In this document: piece after piece, positions 17,907 through 27,679 of the stretch
Layout of the letters: every line of letters begins with the position of its first letter
How positions within the stretch are numbered: the stretch's first letter is position 1
Assembly (NCBI RefSeq): GCF_010500955.1
Contig: NZ_QVMJ01000005.1
Location: 11,800 to 75,799 of the forward strand
Length of the DNA: 64,000 nucleotides
Direction of reading: 5' to 3'
From: Bacteroides sp. 519
GTDB lineage: Bacteria; Bacteroidota; Bacteroidia; Bacteroidales; Bacteroidaceae
Made by a program: the position numbers and the translations under genes
Notes under the pieces: model-generated
Told to the model about the DNA's origin: nothing
The model's database searches: none
What the model saw: only the letters and a program-made list of their open reading frames with translations

Positions 17907-17936
17907 TTGTTATATCCTTGAACTTTAATATATTTG
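17907..17936 (+). promoter_or_regulatory. promoter in front of the truncated ATPase gene
   Basis: TTG (17907-17909), 19 bp, TATATTTG (17929-17936): a full match to the Bacteroidetes consensus, 23 bp before the ATG at 17960. Confidence 0.6.
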
Positions 17937-17959
17937 TAGAATAATAAACAAAAAAATCT

Positions 17960-18058
17960 ATGTTGTTAGAATTTAAGGCCTCGAACTATCGCTCGATATG
18001 TGAGGAGCAAACTTTAAGTTTAGTTCCAGCATCAAAACAAAGTACATTTTTTAATTAA
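17960..18058 (+). pseudogene. 5' stump of an AAA-type ATPase gene (32 codons)
   Basis: The frame reads MLLEFKASNYRSICEEQTLS and ends after 32 codons at TAA. This matches the opening of AAA_15/AAA_21 'ATP-binding protein' ATPases (MLxEFxVxNYRSIxExQTLSLV), proteins of several hundred residues that often belong to defence or accessory modules. The sequence breaks just before the Walker A motif would come. The promoter is intact and the rest of the gene is absent between here and 18.2 kb, so it looks like a deletion relic at the edge of the VirE element. The identification rests on a short stretch. Confidence 0.6.
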
Positions 18059-18128
18059 GGAGTTAAGAGATTGGATTGCTTTCTATAATTATCAAGCATA
18101 ATTTTTAATCTAACTAAAGCATCTGAGC

Positions 18129-18155
18129 AAAAAAATCATTAAGGATTCTAAATCC
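18129..18155 (-). terminator. terminator of the TlpA-like gene
   Basis: Minus-strand GGATT-TAG-AATCC followed by TTAATGATTTTTTT (T-run 18135-18129). A further inverted repeat, ATGCCGG/CCGGCAT, lies between it and the gene's stop. I see nothing else in 18059-18202. Confidence 0.55.
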
Positions 18156-18202
18156 ATGCCGGGCTTAACTTAATGACATTGGCACTTTGTTAGTGGCCGG
18201 CA

Positions 18203-18901
18203 TTATTTCTTTATCATTTTTTCTAATGCTTTATCCAGCTTATCCTTTCTTACCCCCCTTGCTTTGATAATTCCCTTTTCATCAATTAGAAAGTTATCCG
18301 GAATGCCATACACACCATATATGAATGCTGCTGTATTATAGTGACTATCCAATTCGCTTACATGATTCCAATTTAAATTGTGCTGTTCTATAGCCTTCAG
18401 CCAATCTTCTTTATTCATATCCAATGATACGGCGAATACCTCAAATCCATATTTATGATAATTATCATAAGTTTTTTTAAGGTAAGGCATATCACTTAAA
18501 CAAGGTCCACACCAGGAAGCCCAAAACTCAAGTAACACTATTTTTCCTTGAAATTCGGAGAGTTTTCTATTCTGTCCATTTGAATCCAACATCTCAAAGT
18601 CAACAAATTTGTCTCCGATGTTTAATTCTTTGTTTAATAGTAAATATTGTTCAACTATTTTGCCATCATCAGAATCCCTGACCTTAGGAGCCAATTTATT
18701 AAATAATTCCGTAGTTTTTTCTTTTCCAAATGTTGTACACATATTTGCAAGTGTACGTGCACTTGCAAGACTGTCAAGATTGGCCTCAATATACTCAATG
18801 TGTTTTCTTTTCCTACTCTCGTGAGACTCCCGTTTGTTACCACATCCAAAAAGTATAAAAGTAATTGTTAATAAGGTAATTGCTTTTGATTTAACGCTCA
18901 T
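18203..18901 (-). CDS. TlpA/ResA-like thioredoxin-fold lipoprotein
   Basis: A 232-residue periplasm-facing lipoprotein (LFGCGN, lipidated Cys20) with a thioredoxin domain in its C-terminal 140 residues. The active site is FWASWCGPC (Cys131 and Cys134) and the cis-proline region is VYGIPDNFLID. Such proteins reduce or isomerise disulfides outside the cytoplasm. The N-terminal 80 residues are a helical domain found in Bacteroidetes homologues. The ATG at 18901 is used because it opens the signal peptide; a longer frame would run into topB. It starts 14 bp after topB and probably shares its transcript. Confidence 0.88.
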   Translation of the reverse strand: MSVKSKAITLLTITFILFGCGNKRESHESRKRKHIEYIEANLDSLASARTLANMCTTFGKEKTTELFNKLAPKVRDSDDGKIVEQYLLLNKELNIGDKFVDFEMLDSNGQNRKLSEFQGKIVLLEFWASWCGPCLSDMPYLKKTYDNYHKYGFEVFAVSLDMNKEDWLKAIEQHNLNWNHVSELDSHYNTAAFIYGVYGIPDNFLIDEKGIIKARGVRKDKLDKALEKMIKK

Positions 18902-18915
18902 TGTATTCTGATTTA

Positions 18916-20895
18916 TTATAAATTCTCCCGATAAGTACACCCACTCTTCCACTCGGAACAACCGTATGCCGTTTTTCCTTTAATAATTGTACCCTTTCCA
19001 CACAGCGGACAAGGCTTTCCTACCTTATCTTCCACTTTTTTGGCCTTGGGTTTTCTTTCTCGCTTCTTGGTTTCTTTTTTAGGCTCAGCCTCTTTAGGAG
19101 TACTGGTATCAACAATGGTTATCCGGCGGTTTGAATTATCAGATAAAACACTGTTCACAACCTCTGTAACCATTTGTTTTAGCTCTTCAAGAAACAAACG
19201 GGCATCATATTTCTTTCTTTCAATCTCACGAAGTTTCTTTTCCCATATACCTGTAAGCTCGGCAGATTTAAGAAGTTCTTCGTGAATAATCTGAATAAGT
19301 TCTATACCTGTTGGGGTAGCAACCAAGTTTTTTTTCTCTTTACGAATATAGTTACGTTTAAATAGTGTTTCAATAATTGCCGCACGGGTAGACGGCCGTC
19401 CGATACCATTTTCTTTCAGGGCATCACGCAATTCATCGCTATCAACTAGTTTTCCGGCAGTTTCCATGGCACGCAACAAAGTTGCTTCGGTGTATAGTTT
19501 GGGCGGTTGCGTCCATTTTTCATTTAGGTCGGGCACGTGTGGACCGCGCTCTCCTTTAACAAAATTGGGCAGAACGGCTTCTTCGTCGTTATTCTTTTCT
19601 TCTGTTTGTTCCTTTGCAAAAACCACACGCCAACCGGGTTCAAGTATTTGTTTACCAGTTACTTTAAACTCAATCTTGTCTACCTCGCCCAATACAGTGG
19701 TTGTAGATATCTTACAATCGGGATAAAATATAGCTATAAATCTACGGGCAACCAAATCGAACACACGACGTTCCATCTCGCTCAGGTTTTGTGGATAAAC
19801 ACCTGTGGGAATGATGGCATGGTGATCGGTTACTTTGGAACTATCAAAAACCTTTTTGGATTTAGGCAACTTAACGTTTTGCAACGAAGCGGTCAATGCC
19901 ACATAATCTTTCAATCCCTGCAAAATGCCGGGACATTTAGGATAGATATCATCACTTAAGTAAGTGGTATCAACACGGGGATATGTGGTTATCTTTTTCT
20001 CGTATAACGACTGAATGAGTTTCAAGGTTTCGTCGGCCGAGTAACCGAACTTCTTGTTACATTCTACTTGCAAAGAAGTAAGGTCGAAAAGACGAGGAGC
20101 ATATTCGGTACCTTTCTTGGTAGAAACATCGGTTACTCCAAAGTCGGACTGCCGCACGGTTTCCAGAAAATCCATTCCTTCTTCTTTGGAAGTAAATTTT
20201 CCTTTTGTGGCCGAAAAGGTAGTATCCCGGTATATGGTTTTGAGTTCCCAATAGGGTTCCGGCTTAAAGTTCTCTATTTCCAGTTGCCTGTTTACAATCA
20301 ATGCCAATGTTGGGGTTTGTACCCGGCCAATAGACAATACCTGTCGGCCTTGTCCATACTTTTGTGTATAGAGCCGTGTTGCATTCATACCCAACAACCA
20401 GTCGCCAATGGCACGAGATAGTCCGGCCTCGTACAATGGTTGAAATTCGGATTGGTCTTTGAGTTGCTTAAACCCTTCTTTTATAGCCTCTTCGGTAAGC
20501 GAAGAAATCCATAAACGTTTTACCGGACATCGTGCTCCGGCTTTTTGCATAACCCAACGCTGAATAAGTTCTCCTTCCTGCCCAGCATCGCCACAGTTTA
20601 TAATTTCATCTGCGGCAAGCATTAAGGTTTCTATAATACGGAATTGTTTTTCGTAAGTGGGGTTTGATATTAGTTTGATTCCAAACCGGGGAGGTATCAT
20701 AGGCAAGCTACTCAAGCTCCACGACTTCCATCGTGGGGAGTACTCGGCAGGTTCTTTCAGGGTACAAAGATGGCCAAAAGTCCAGGTTACCTGATAACCG
20801 TTTCCTTCTATATATCCGTCTTTTCTATCCCGGGCTCCTAAAACTTCAGCAATATCACGCGCTACAGAGGGCTTTTCAGCAATACAAACAATCAT
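18916..20895 (-). CDS. topB: DNA topoisomerase III
   Basis: A 659-residue type IA topoisomerase that relaxes or decatenates DNA by single-strand passage. It has an N-terminal TOPRIM domain (MIVCIAEKPSVARDIAEVLG with Glu7; CGDAGQEGELIQ with Asp103 and Glu107), SIGRVQTPTLALIV, the active-site Tyr305 in TTYPRVDTTYL, and RPSTRAAIIETL. A basic linker (about 595-625) precedes a C-terminal zinc ribbon (CPLCGKG...YGCSEWKSGC). Length fits the Bacteroidetes chromosomal/accessory TopB group. It is divergent from the AAA+/M41 gene. Confidence 0.95.
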   Translation of the reverse strand: MIVCIAEKPSVARDIAEVLGARDRKDGYIEGNGYQVTWTFGHLCTLKEPAEYSPRWKSWSLSSLPMIPPRFGIKLISNPTYEKQFRIIETLMLAADEIINCGDAGQEGELIQRWVMQKAGARCPVKRLWISSLTEEAIKEGFKQLKDQSEFQPLYEAGLSRAIGDWLLGMNATRLYTQKYGQGRQVLSIGRVQTPTLALIVNRQLEIENFKPEPYWELKTIYRDTTFSATKGKFTSKEEGMDFLETVRQSDFGVTDVSTKKGTEYAPRLFDLTSLQVECNKKFGYSADETLKLIQSLYEKKITTYPRVDTTYLSDDIYPKCPGILQGLKDYVALTASLQNVKLPKSKKVFDSSKVTDHHAIIPTGVYPQNLSEMERRVFDLVARRFIAIFYPDCKISTTTVLGEVDKIEFKVTGKQILEPGWRVVFAKEQTEEKNNDEEAVLPNFVKGERGPHVPDLNEKWTQPPKLYTEATLLRAMETAGKLVDSDELRDALKENGIGRPSTRAAIIETLFKRNYIRKEKKNLVATPTGIELIQIIHEELLKSAELTGIWEKKLREIERKKYDARLFLEELKQMVTEVVNSVLSDNSNRRITIVDTSTPKEAEPKKETKKRERKPKAKKVEDKVGKPCPLCGKGTIIKGKTAYGCSEWKSGCTYRENL

Positions 20896-20916
20896 TATTA
20901 ATTAAGAATTAGAAGG

Positions 20917-20945
20917 CAAAGGTAATGAATTGTTGGTTGCAACAA
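20917..20945 (-). promoter_or_regulatory. topB promoter
   Basis: Minus-strand TACCTTTG (20924-20917) with TTG 18 bp upstream (20945-20943), ending about 20 nt before the topB ATG at 20895. Confidence 0.6.
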
Positions 20946-21008
20946 CAAACTTACATGAAATTTGGGAGATTTTAAAACCCTACAATAAAATTACCCAATG
21001 ATTTTGCA

Positions 21009-21016
21009 TATCTTTG
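21009..21016 (+). promoter_or_regulatory. -7 box of the AAA+/M41 gene
   Basis: TATCTTTG, 50 bp before the ATG at 21067. No good -33 TTG is at the right distance, so this is weaker than the topB promoter. Confidence 0.4.
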
Positions 21017-21066
21017 TCGGCTGGTGAACATATTAACACAAAACTGAAAAAGGGTAACTACTAGAT

Positions 21067-23088
21067 ATGGATATTTCCAAATACAGACAACAACTTTTCA
21101 AACAAAAAGAAATACTGGAGAATACATCCAGACAACTTAAATCCGAATTTATAGGTATTGATACTGTAATAGACCAAATTACTGATGCTATTAATTCGTG
21201 GTTCTTCTTCCCCGAGATGCAAGAGCGCCCTGTTATCATTAACTTATGGGGATTAACCGGAACAGGAAAAACATCGCTTGTTAAAAGATTATCCGAGCTT
21301 TTAGGATTTTCGGACCGCTATTTCCGTTTCGACTTGGGCGAAAGTGGCAATTCCTATTACGGAATTCAGGATACTTTCAAAGATATTTACGAAAGCAGCA
21401 ATGGCGATCCTTTCATTATCGGTTTAGACGAGTTTCAACATGCACGCACTATTAATGAAGACAATGAAGAAGTAAATAAGGCCTCTTCGCGCGCTGTTTG
21501 GGATTTACTGGACACAGGGAAGTTCGACATGATTGATTTTGAGTACAACACCAGTTGGTTTAACCGTCTTATAAAATCGTTAGATCTTGCATTAAACAGA
21601 GGTGTAGAAGTTGAACATGGTATTATAGTAAATGGCAAAGCCATATACAATGAGATTATGACTACCACCAATCAGGATGAAGATGAAAGTGAAGTATTGA
21701 ATAAAACATATTTTATTTCCGATCAGAATGTAAATACCATCTTCGACCTTGTTGACTTTATGTTTGTTACCAAAAGCGATTTACGCGAAAAACTGAATGA
21801 GATGGATGGCGAGGAAACACTTGCTTACCTAATCTATCTGTTTAAGAAATCGCTACGTCCTAAAAATATAGACTGTACGCGGGCACTGGTATTTGTTATG
21901 GGAAATCTGGACGAGGTTTATTCTATGACCCGCAATTTCAATCCGGATATGAGTGCTAACGAGTTTCATTACGAATCTACACGTATCACCGTTACACAAG
22001 TAAAAGAGGCCCTATTGACCCGTTTCCGCAGTGAACAGATAGCTCGTTTAGGTAATACCCATATTATTTACCCGGCATTTAACGAGGATAACTTTTACAA
22101 CATTATTCGTTTAGAGTTAGAGAAAGTACGTCGTAAGGTACAGGATACTTATCAACTGAATTTAACCTTCGATAAGTGTACGGAATCTCTTATTTATGAA
22201 GAAGGAGTTTTCCCCACACAAGGTACTCGTCCGCTATTTACCACCATACATCAAATTGTTAATACCCGGTTGGGCAAGATTCTGAATGAAATATACCTGA
22301 ATGGTTTCTTGGTAGATTCTGTACATTTCAGTGTTGACGAAACAGCACAAACAGATCATGCTACTTTACTGATTGATTTTATTAATAACAGAAAAATCAT
22401 TCACAGGCTTACCGATAAATATGCATTGGTATTAGGAAAACTACGCAAACCAAGGCACGACGATGAACAGGCTATTGTAGCAGTACACGAAAGTGGTCAT
22501 GCTATTCTTTCAACCATACTAATGAAAACATTGCCCAATGTAGTATTCTCTGTAACGGCAGATAGTAGCAGTGATGGTTTTGTGTTTGCCCGTCCGGAAT
22601 GGAATTACATTTCGCGCAAAGAAATCATTAACCGGCTGGCAGTTTTGTTAGGTGGCTTGGTAGCCGAACGGATTATTTTTGGAGAAGAGAATGTTACAAT
22701 TGGTTCGAGCACAGATATTAACCGAGCTACTCAGTTGGCTATCAAAGTGCTCTATACTTGTGGCATGGGTAATACCCGGGCGTATTATGGCAATCAACAT
22801 ACGGATCGCCCACCCGGATTTATTCTGGATAATCACAGCGATGGGATTAACAAACAGGCTGAGGAATTGATTTTTAAAGCAGAAGAACTTGCACAACAAA
22901 CACTGGAAAAACAGAAAACATTGCTTATCCGTATGGCTGATTATCTCAGTGATAACCGGTCGGCCGATAAGAACAAGATCCGGGAGTTTGTTGAAAAACA
23001 TGCTGTAGATTTTGATTTGAGTACTGTTGTTGAGAATGGAGAGAATGTATTTTACAGGCAGCATTTGAAGAAACTAGCCGGCGAATAA
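21067..23088 (+). CDS. soluble AAA+ ATPase fused to an M41 (FtsH-type) zinc metalloprotease
   Basis: A 673-residue protein joining an N-terminal ATPase and a C-terminal protease. The ATPase has Walker A GLTGTGKTS (62-70) and Walker B IIGLDEF (117-123), and is closer in pattern to ClpA/ClpB-type AAA+ modules (second half ends GVFPTQGTRPLFTTIHQIV, like a ClpB C-terminal lid) than to FtsH. A long insertion lies around 165-215. The protease part has the zinc motif HESGH (474-478) and Asp550 in GSSTDINRA, plus the FtsH-like LLGGLVAERIIFGEENVTIG. No transmembrane segment is visible, unlike FtsH, so it is probably a cytoplasmic ATP-dependent protease. Substrates unknown. Confidence 0.85.
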   Translation: MDISKYRQQLFKQKEILENTSRQLKSEFIGIDTVIDQITDAINSWFFFPEMQERPVIINLWGLTGTGKTSLVKRLSELLGFSDRYFRFDLGESGNSYYGIQDTFKDIYESSNGDPFIIGLDEFQHARTINEDNEEVNKASSRAVWDLLDTGKFDMIDFEYNTSWFNRLIKSLDLALNRGVEVEHGIIVNGKAIYNEIMTTTNQDEDESEVLNKTYFISDQNVNTIFDLVDFMFVTKSDLREKLNEMDGEETLAYLIYLFKKSLRPKNIDCTRALVFVMGNLDEVYSMTRNFNPDMSANEFHYESTRITVTQVKEALLTRFRSEQIARLGNTHIIYPAFNEDNFYNIIRLELEKVRRKVQDTYQLNLTFDKCTESLIYEEGVFPTQGTRPLFTTIHQIVNTRLGKILNEIYLNGFLVDSVHFSVDETAQTDHATLLIDFINNRKIIHRLTDKYALVLGKLRKPRHDDEQAIVAVHESGHAILSTILMKTLPNVVFSVTADSSSDGFVFARPEWNYISRKEIINRLAVLLGGLVAERIIFGEENVTIGSSTDINRATQLAIKVLYTCGMGNTRAYYGNQHTDRPPGFILDNHSDGINKQAEELIFKAEELAQQTLEKQKTLLIRMADYLSDNRSADKNKIREFVEKHAVDFDLSTVVENGENVFYRQHLKKLAGE

Positions 23089-23153
23089 ATAATCTGGTAT
23101 ATTCTTAATTACTTTTTTTCTTAAATTTGTTGTTATAGTATCGAATCTATATC

Positions 23154-24263
23154 ATGAAGAGATTTAAGAACATAACCATTCATTTATACATACTGCTGGG
23201 AAGTATATTTGTACTTTCCGGCTGTTCAGTTATACGGTCGATAGGCAAATATCCTTCGAAGAAAAGGGAGGCAGAATTTGCTCAACTACCCAACTATAAA
23301 AACCGTTCATTCCAAAACATCTATAATACAGATACAATTATGTATCTCAACAACCGGGTTCCGCAAGAAGTGAAAATGCGCCAGTTCAGAAAGCGCCCGA
23401 AACTTTCACAGGATATCCCTTCGGTTAAAACCAATTTGTTGGATACTGTATTTCCTGAAACAACTATCGTTTGGTTTGGTCATTCTTCATACCTTATTCA
23501 ATCCAAAGGTTTCAATATACTGGTAGATCCTGTTTTAAGCGGGTACGCCTCTCCCCTATTCTATTTTAACAGAAGCATGCCGGGCAGCCATATTTATAAA
23601 CCCAAAGATCTTCCGGCTATTGATTTAATTGTAATCACACACGATCACTATGACCACTTAGATTGCAGTACAATACGCAAATACAAGAAGAAAAAAGAGA
23701 CAAAAGCCATTGTTCCTTTGGGTGTGGGCACCCTGTTGTCTTACTGGAACTGGAAACCTGAAAGATACCGTGAAGTTAACTGGGGTGATACCGTTGAAGT
23801 AGCTACAGGTATTCGGATCATTTCTACACCTGTACAACATCGTTCAGGTAGATGGACAAAGAAAAACAGAACCTTGTGGAGTTCGTATGTGCTCGAAATA
23901 CACGGTCACAAAATCTTTATTGGTGGTGACAGCGGTTACAACAAACATTTTAAAGATATTGGCGACATGTATGGTCCGTTTGATCTGGCCATACTTGAGA
24001 ATGCCCAATACAGTACAGAATGGCCTAAGAACCATTCGTTTCCGGAACAGACAGTTCATACGGTACAGGAGTTGAAAGCCAGAATGGTGCTTCCGGTACA
24101 TTGGGCACGTTACGCCGCCTCTTACCATATATGGAATGAACCGATTAAAGAGTTAGTACCCCTCATGGATACAATATGCGTACCGATAACCGTACCCCGA
24201 ATTGGAGAACCATATACAATTGGTGATACACCTAAAAGAGAGATTTGGTGGGATTTCGAATAA
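23154..24263 (+). CDS. MBL-fold metal-dependent hydrolase, lipoprotein (NAPE-PLD/UlaG-like)
   Basis: A 369-residue lipoprotein (LSGCSV, Cys24) with a metallo-beta-lactamase fold. The first metal site is THDHYDHLD (162-170); other ligand regions are VQHRSGR, FIGGDSGYN and LPVHWARY. The pattern VWFGHSSYLIQ, followed by FNILVDPVLS, is that of N-acyl-phosphatidylethanolamine phospholipase D-like bacterial proteins, but the lipid substrate is only inferred. A TAAATTTG box lies at 23122-23129. It is convergent with lptD, with only 15 bp between the stops. Confidence 0.87.
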   Translation: MKRFKNITIHLYILLGSIFVLSGCSVIRSIGKYPSKKREAEFAQLPNYKNRSFQNIYNTDTIMYLNNRVPQEVKMRQFRKRPKLSQDIPSVKTNLLDTVFPETTIVWFGHSSYLIQSKGFNILVDPVLSGYASPLFYFNRSMPGSHIYKPKDLPAIDLIVITHDHYDHLDCSTIRKYKKKKETKAIVPLGVGTLLSYWNWKPERYREVNWGDTVEVATGIRIISTPVQHRSGRWTKKNRTLWSSYVLEIHGHKIFIGGDSGYNKHFKDIGDMYGPFDLAILENAQYSTEWPKNHSFPEQTVHTVQELKARMVLPVHWARYAASYHIWNEPIKELVPLMDTICVPITVPRIGEPYTIGDTPKREIWWDFE

Positions 24264-24278
24264 TTGATTACACGTTTA

Positions 24279-27035
24279 TTAATACCACTGAATGTTGCTC
24301 TGAGTTTGGCTACGTTGTTCCCACTTCAAATCCTGTAGGATACTTGCACTGGCTCTGATGGTGAAGTTATAAGTCTTCCAACGACCAAACGGAGAAAGAG
24401 TTGCCGTCATTGTCCAGCAGTGAAGGTCGCGTGAGATATTAAATGTGGTCTGTGTTATTTCTTTAGCAACAAAATCATAACCCGAGTTGAAGCTAACCGC
24501 CCATTTATTCGATAACTTAATGTTACCCGAACAGTTAAAAGTATGCCTCAACGAATAAGGATAACGCATTGTTTTATAATTAATCTCTTTCGATTGGTCT
24601 TCGGCTATAGTTACTCCATAGTTCAGATTAAGCGACCATGGCATGGCAAATGCCTGATAACCATCTTCATTGGCTACTGCTTTTTCTTTCGGGCGAGAAC
24701 TCATATTCAATTCATCTTCAGAAGTTTCGTTTTCTTCTGTATCAGATTCGGGTGAGGTTTCCTCGTCCTCTGTCTTTTCACCTCTGAGCTTGGCTTTCAG
24801 CTTTTTCCATGTATCATTATTTAATGTGTATTGGAAAGAAGTACTATACCCTTGAAAAATACCAAACCGCCCGCGCGACCATTCTGTTTTATTACTTGAA
24901 ACCACCTTACCATTCTTATCTAACTCATATCCGTAAGTTTTCCAGGTAGCATTCATATTAAAGGTATAGCTTTTGCTAAATTTCATCCTCAACCGGGTAT
25001 TCAAATTACTCCAAGGTCTTTCTTTAGCAGCCATGTTATAGGATAAACTGGCCCCCAATTCATCAATAAGACTTATTTTAGTCATTTTAGTTGAATCCTT
25101 TGACGACCTCATCTTCATTTCAAGATTATTGGTAATATCAAAACTAATATTACCTTGCTTTCCACGTCCGGGAACACCAAAAGAGTTTCCTTCATACGGA
25201 GAATAAGTTGCAACCTGTTCTTCCCCATTTCTATCTGTATATGTTACATCCTTATGATAGCCATAACGTGATGCACCGAAATCGGGAGCCGCCGATAAAC
25301 TTACTGTAGGAGTAAAGACATGGCGAATTGTTACATCTTTTTTCTTTGCAAATGCAAATATTGGCTGATATGTACCATAAAGTTTGGTATTAATACCTAA
25401 ACTGGCGTTATAGTTATATACCCGATGGAAACCATATACTGTATCGGTAGCAACCAATCTGCTTTCGTCCTGATCATACTCTTTCAGTACTTTACGTGAG
25501 TACCAACGCTCGGTATAATTCACCGAAGGGGTAATATTGAAATAATTAAAGAGGGTAAAAGTGGCACTGATTGGAATACTGTGATTCATTCCGTTAGTCC
25601 AGTCTTTAATCAAGTTAGAGTTGAAAAGTTGATCGTCTTTTGTTTTGATGCTATTAGTCAAACGCCCGGTATAGCTCATCGAAATCTTTTCATACCATTT
25701 TTCGCCACCTACAGCATTTTTTCTTTTAAAAGGGAAAATACGACTGAGCGAGATATTCATATCGGGTAAAGTTACCGAAATAGATGAGTCGCGTAAAGAC
25801 TGTGCTATATTCATAGTTCCCGAAATGGTTAGTTTCTGATCGGGGAAGCTACGCGAATAACTAACACTTGAAGTCTTAGTGCTTTGAGCCATCAGGTTAG
25901 GATTGTAAATATTGTTAATGCTATTCCGCTCATAACTACTGGTAGTATAGTTTACGCTGGCAGAGAATGTACTGTTTGGATTAGCCTTAGGGTCTTGTCT
26001 GTGCGACCACATTATCTTCATATCCTTTGTTTCCGAATAGTCGGGCATGTTTTTTTCACCAAGTTTGGTTATCTGATAACTTCCCTGGAATGAACCTGTA
26101 TATTTGTATCGTTTGGCATAATTAGATTCCAAACTTAATGCCCATGAACCTTTGGTAAAGATCTCGCCCAATACTTTCAGGTCCATTTTATCACTGATTG
26201 CAAAATAATATCCCCCATTCGATAAACCAAAACCGCGATTAGAATCGTCCATGTATGATGGCATAATGAATCCGGAAGAATAACTGCTTGAAAATGGGAA
26301 GAAGAAGAACGGCACTGCAATAGGTAGCGGAACATCTTCAACAACCAGATAAGCCGGGCCGGTAACAACATTTTTCTTTGGCCGTACTTTTGCACGGGTT
26401 AATTGCAGATAAAAGTGCGGATGATCGTGATGGTCGCAGGTAGTATAGCGTCCGTTAATCATAAACAACTCGTCGTTAGCCCCTTTCTTTGCATTGTTTC
26501 CAACCACATAACCTTCTCCTTGTTGGGTTACCACATTACTGATAAGCCCCCTTTTACTCTTAAAATTATAACGGATGGTATTGGTTTCGTAAGGAGTTTC
26601 TCCATCTTTAAATATCGGTATACCTGTCTTTACTCCCAAAGAATCTTCTACTCCACGGGCATATACAGTACTACTATCCATATTCATGGTAATAATTTCA
26701 GCAGTAAGTTCTATGTTTTGGTAATTTACCTTACCCTGTCCATATAAGTGTGCATACCCTCCCTGTTCAAAAACAATAGAATCGTTAGCTTCATAAAAAA
26801 CAGGAGCATCTAATGGTTGTTTCTTTGGAGAAGCAGGAACCGTATCGGCTACAACTGTTTCACGTTTCAACGTATCATTTCCTATTGAGTCTCTCGGAAT
26901 CGTAAAATTTATGGAATCACTACCTGGCATATCAACAGACGATACTCCTCTTCTTCTGCGTTGGGCCATGGCCTCGTCCGGAAGCAAGAGAAATGCGAAT
27001 AGTAGTATGAATGATATTAAAGTATTTGCTTTCAA
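24279..27035 (-). CDS. lptD: LPS-assembly outer-membrane protein LptD (Bacteroidetes type)
   Basis: A 918-residue outer-membrane protein. The signal peptide ends at AMAQ (24-25). An OstA/LptA-like beta-jellyroll follows (roughly 70-230, EQGGYAHLYGQGKVNYQNIELTA and YTTCDHHDHPHFYL), then a large barrel with many alternating aromatic strands and an acidic loop rich in E and D (about 735-765). It would insert lipopolysaccharide in the outer leaflet with LptE. Minus-strand TACTTTTG (27078-27071) is a likely -7 box. Length and jellyroll-barrel order fit the family. Confidence 0.88.
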   Translation of the reverse strand: MKANTLISFILLFAFLLLPDEAMAQRRRRGVSSVDMPGSDSINFTIPRDSIGNDTLKRETVVADTVPASPKKQPLDAPVFYEANDSIVFEQGGYAHLYGQGKVNYQNIELTAEIITMNMDSSTVYARGVEDSLGVKTGIPIFKDGETPYETNTIRYNFKSKRGLISNVVTQQGEGYVVGNNAKKGANDELFMINGRYTTCDHHDHPHFYLQLTRAKVRPKKNVVTGPAYLVVEDVPLPIAVPFFFFPFSSSYSSGFIMPSYMDDSNRGFGLSNGGYYFAISDKMDLKVLGEIFTKGSWALSLESNYAKRYKYTGSFQGSYQITKLGEKNMPDYSETKDMKIMWSHRQDPKANPNSTFSASVNYTTSSYERNSINNIYNPNLMAQSTKTSSVSYSRSFPDQKLTISGTMNIAQSLRDSSISVTLPDMNISLSRIFPFKRKNAVGGEKWYEKISMSYTGRLTNSIKTKDDQLFNSNLIKDWTNGMNHSIPISATFTLFNYFNITPSVNYTERWYSRKVLKEYDQDESRLVATDTVYGFHRVYNYNASLGINTKLYGTYQPIFAFAKKKDVTIRHVFTPTVSLSAAPDFGASRYGYHKDVTYTDRNGEEQVATYSPYEGNSFGVPGRGKQGNISFDITNNLEMKMRSSKDSTKMTKISLIDELGASLSYNMAAKERPWSNLNTRLRMKFSKSYTFNMNATWKTYGYELDKNGKVVSSNKTEWSRGRFGIFQGYSTSFQYTLNNDTWKKLKAKLRGEKTEDEETSPESDTEENETSEDELNMSSRPKEKAVANEDGYQAFAMPWSLNLNYGVTIAEDQSKEINYKTMRYPYSLRHTFNCSGNIKLSNKWAVSFNSGYDFVAKEITQTTFNISRDLHCWTMTATLSPFGRWKTYNFTIRASASILQDLKWEQRSQTQSNIQWY

Positions 27036-27134
27036 TGCGTGATGAACTAAACATTTGCGCTATTAGGGGGCAAAAGTACACATTCTCTCTCAAATAAACG
27101 TCTGAATATATTTTTTTAATTATTTTTTAGTGCA

Positions 27135-27671
27135 TTATAAGAACATCCTACACCAACAATCGAATCGTTCTAAACCTTCTGCTCCATATTTGCTTATGCT
27201 TTTACGAGCTTTATCCACACTTTTTTCGATGTTTAAGTGGGTCTTTGAGAAAAATTTGTCGGCAAAACAAATTACTTGTTCTTCCATACTTACAGGAATC
27301 ATTTCGCGATGCGGTACAGGCAAGTTCTGTTCTACAATTGCTTTTAGTTCCAGTCCGGCTCCGGTATGACGTTCGCATACCAAAGCATGTTTGGGGAAAC
27401 CCTCCCGGCTTACAAGTTCCGCTCCCAGATATCCATGACAGATATAAGGTTTATCACCAAAACAAAAAATGCTTGAGGCATCAGTTAAGAATATACCAAT
27501 ATCATGAAGCATAGCTGCTTCGTACAAGAATTCTCTATCCAGGTTCAGTTCCGGATGTTTATCGGCTATCTGTAAAGCTTTATCGGCTACCGATTTACTA
27601 TGAATAAGCAATATTTGTTTTAATTGATTAGATTCGGGATAATACTTATCTATGAGATTTACAGGATTCAT
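27135..27671 (-). CDS. HD-domain phosphohydrolase
   Basis: A 178-residue single-domain protein. HD residues appear in order: HSKSVADKALQIADKH (first His), AAMLHDIGIF (HD pair near 54-55), CHGYLGAEL and HALVCERHTGAG. Such proteins hydrolyse phosphate esters or nucleotides; this is the small 'HDIG-like' uncharacterised type common in Bacteroidetes. The stop lies within the short gap before lptD, which may be co-transcribed. Confidence 0.85.
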   Translation of the reverse strand: MNPVNLIDKYYPESNQLKQILLIHSKSVADKALQIADKHPELNLDREFLYEAAMLHDIGIFLTDASSIFCFGDKPYICHGYLGAELVSREGFPKHALVCERHTGAGLELKAIVEQNLPVPHREMIPVSMEEQVICFADKFFSKTHLNIEKSVDKARKSISKYGAEGLERFDCWCRMFL

Positions 27672-27679
27672 ATTAATTG

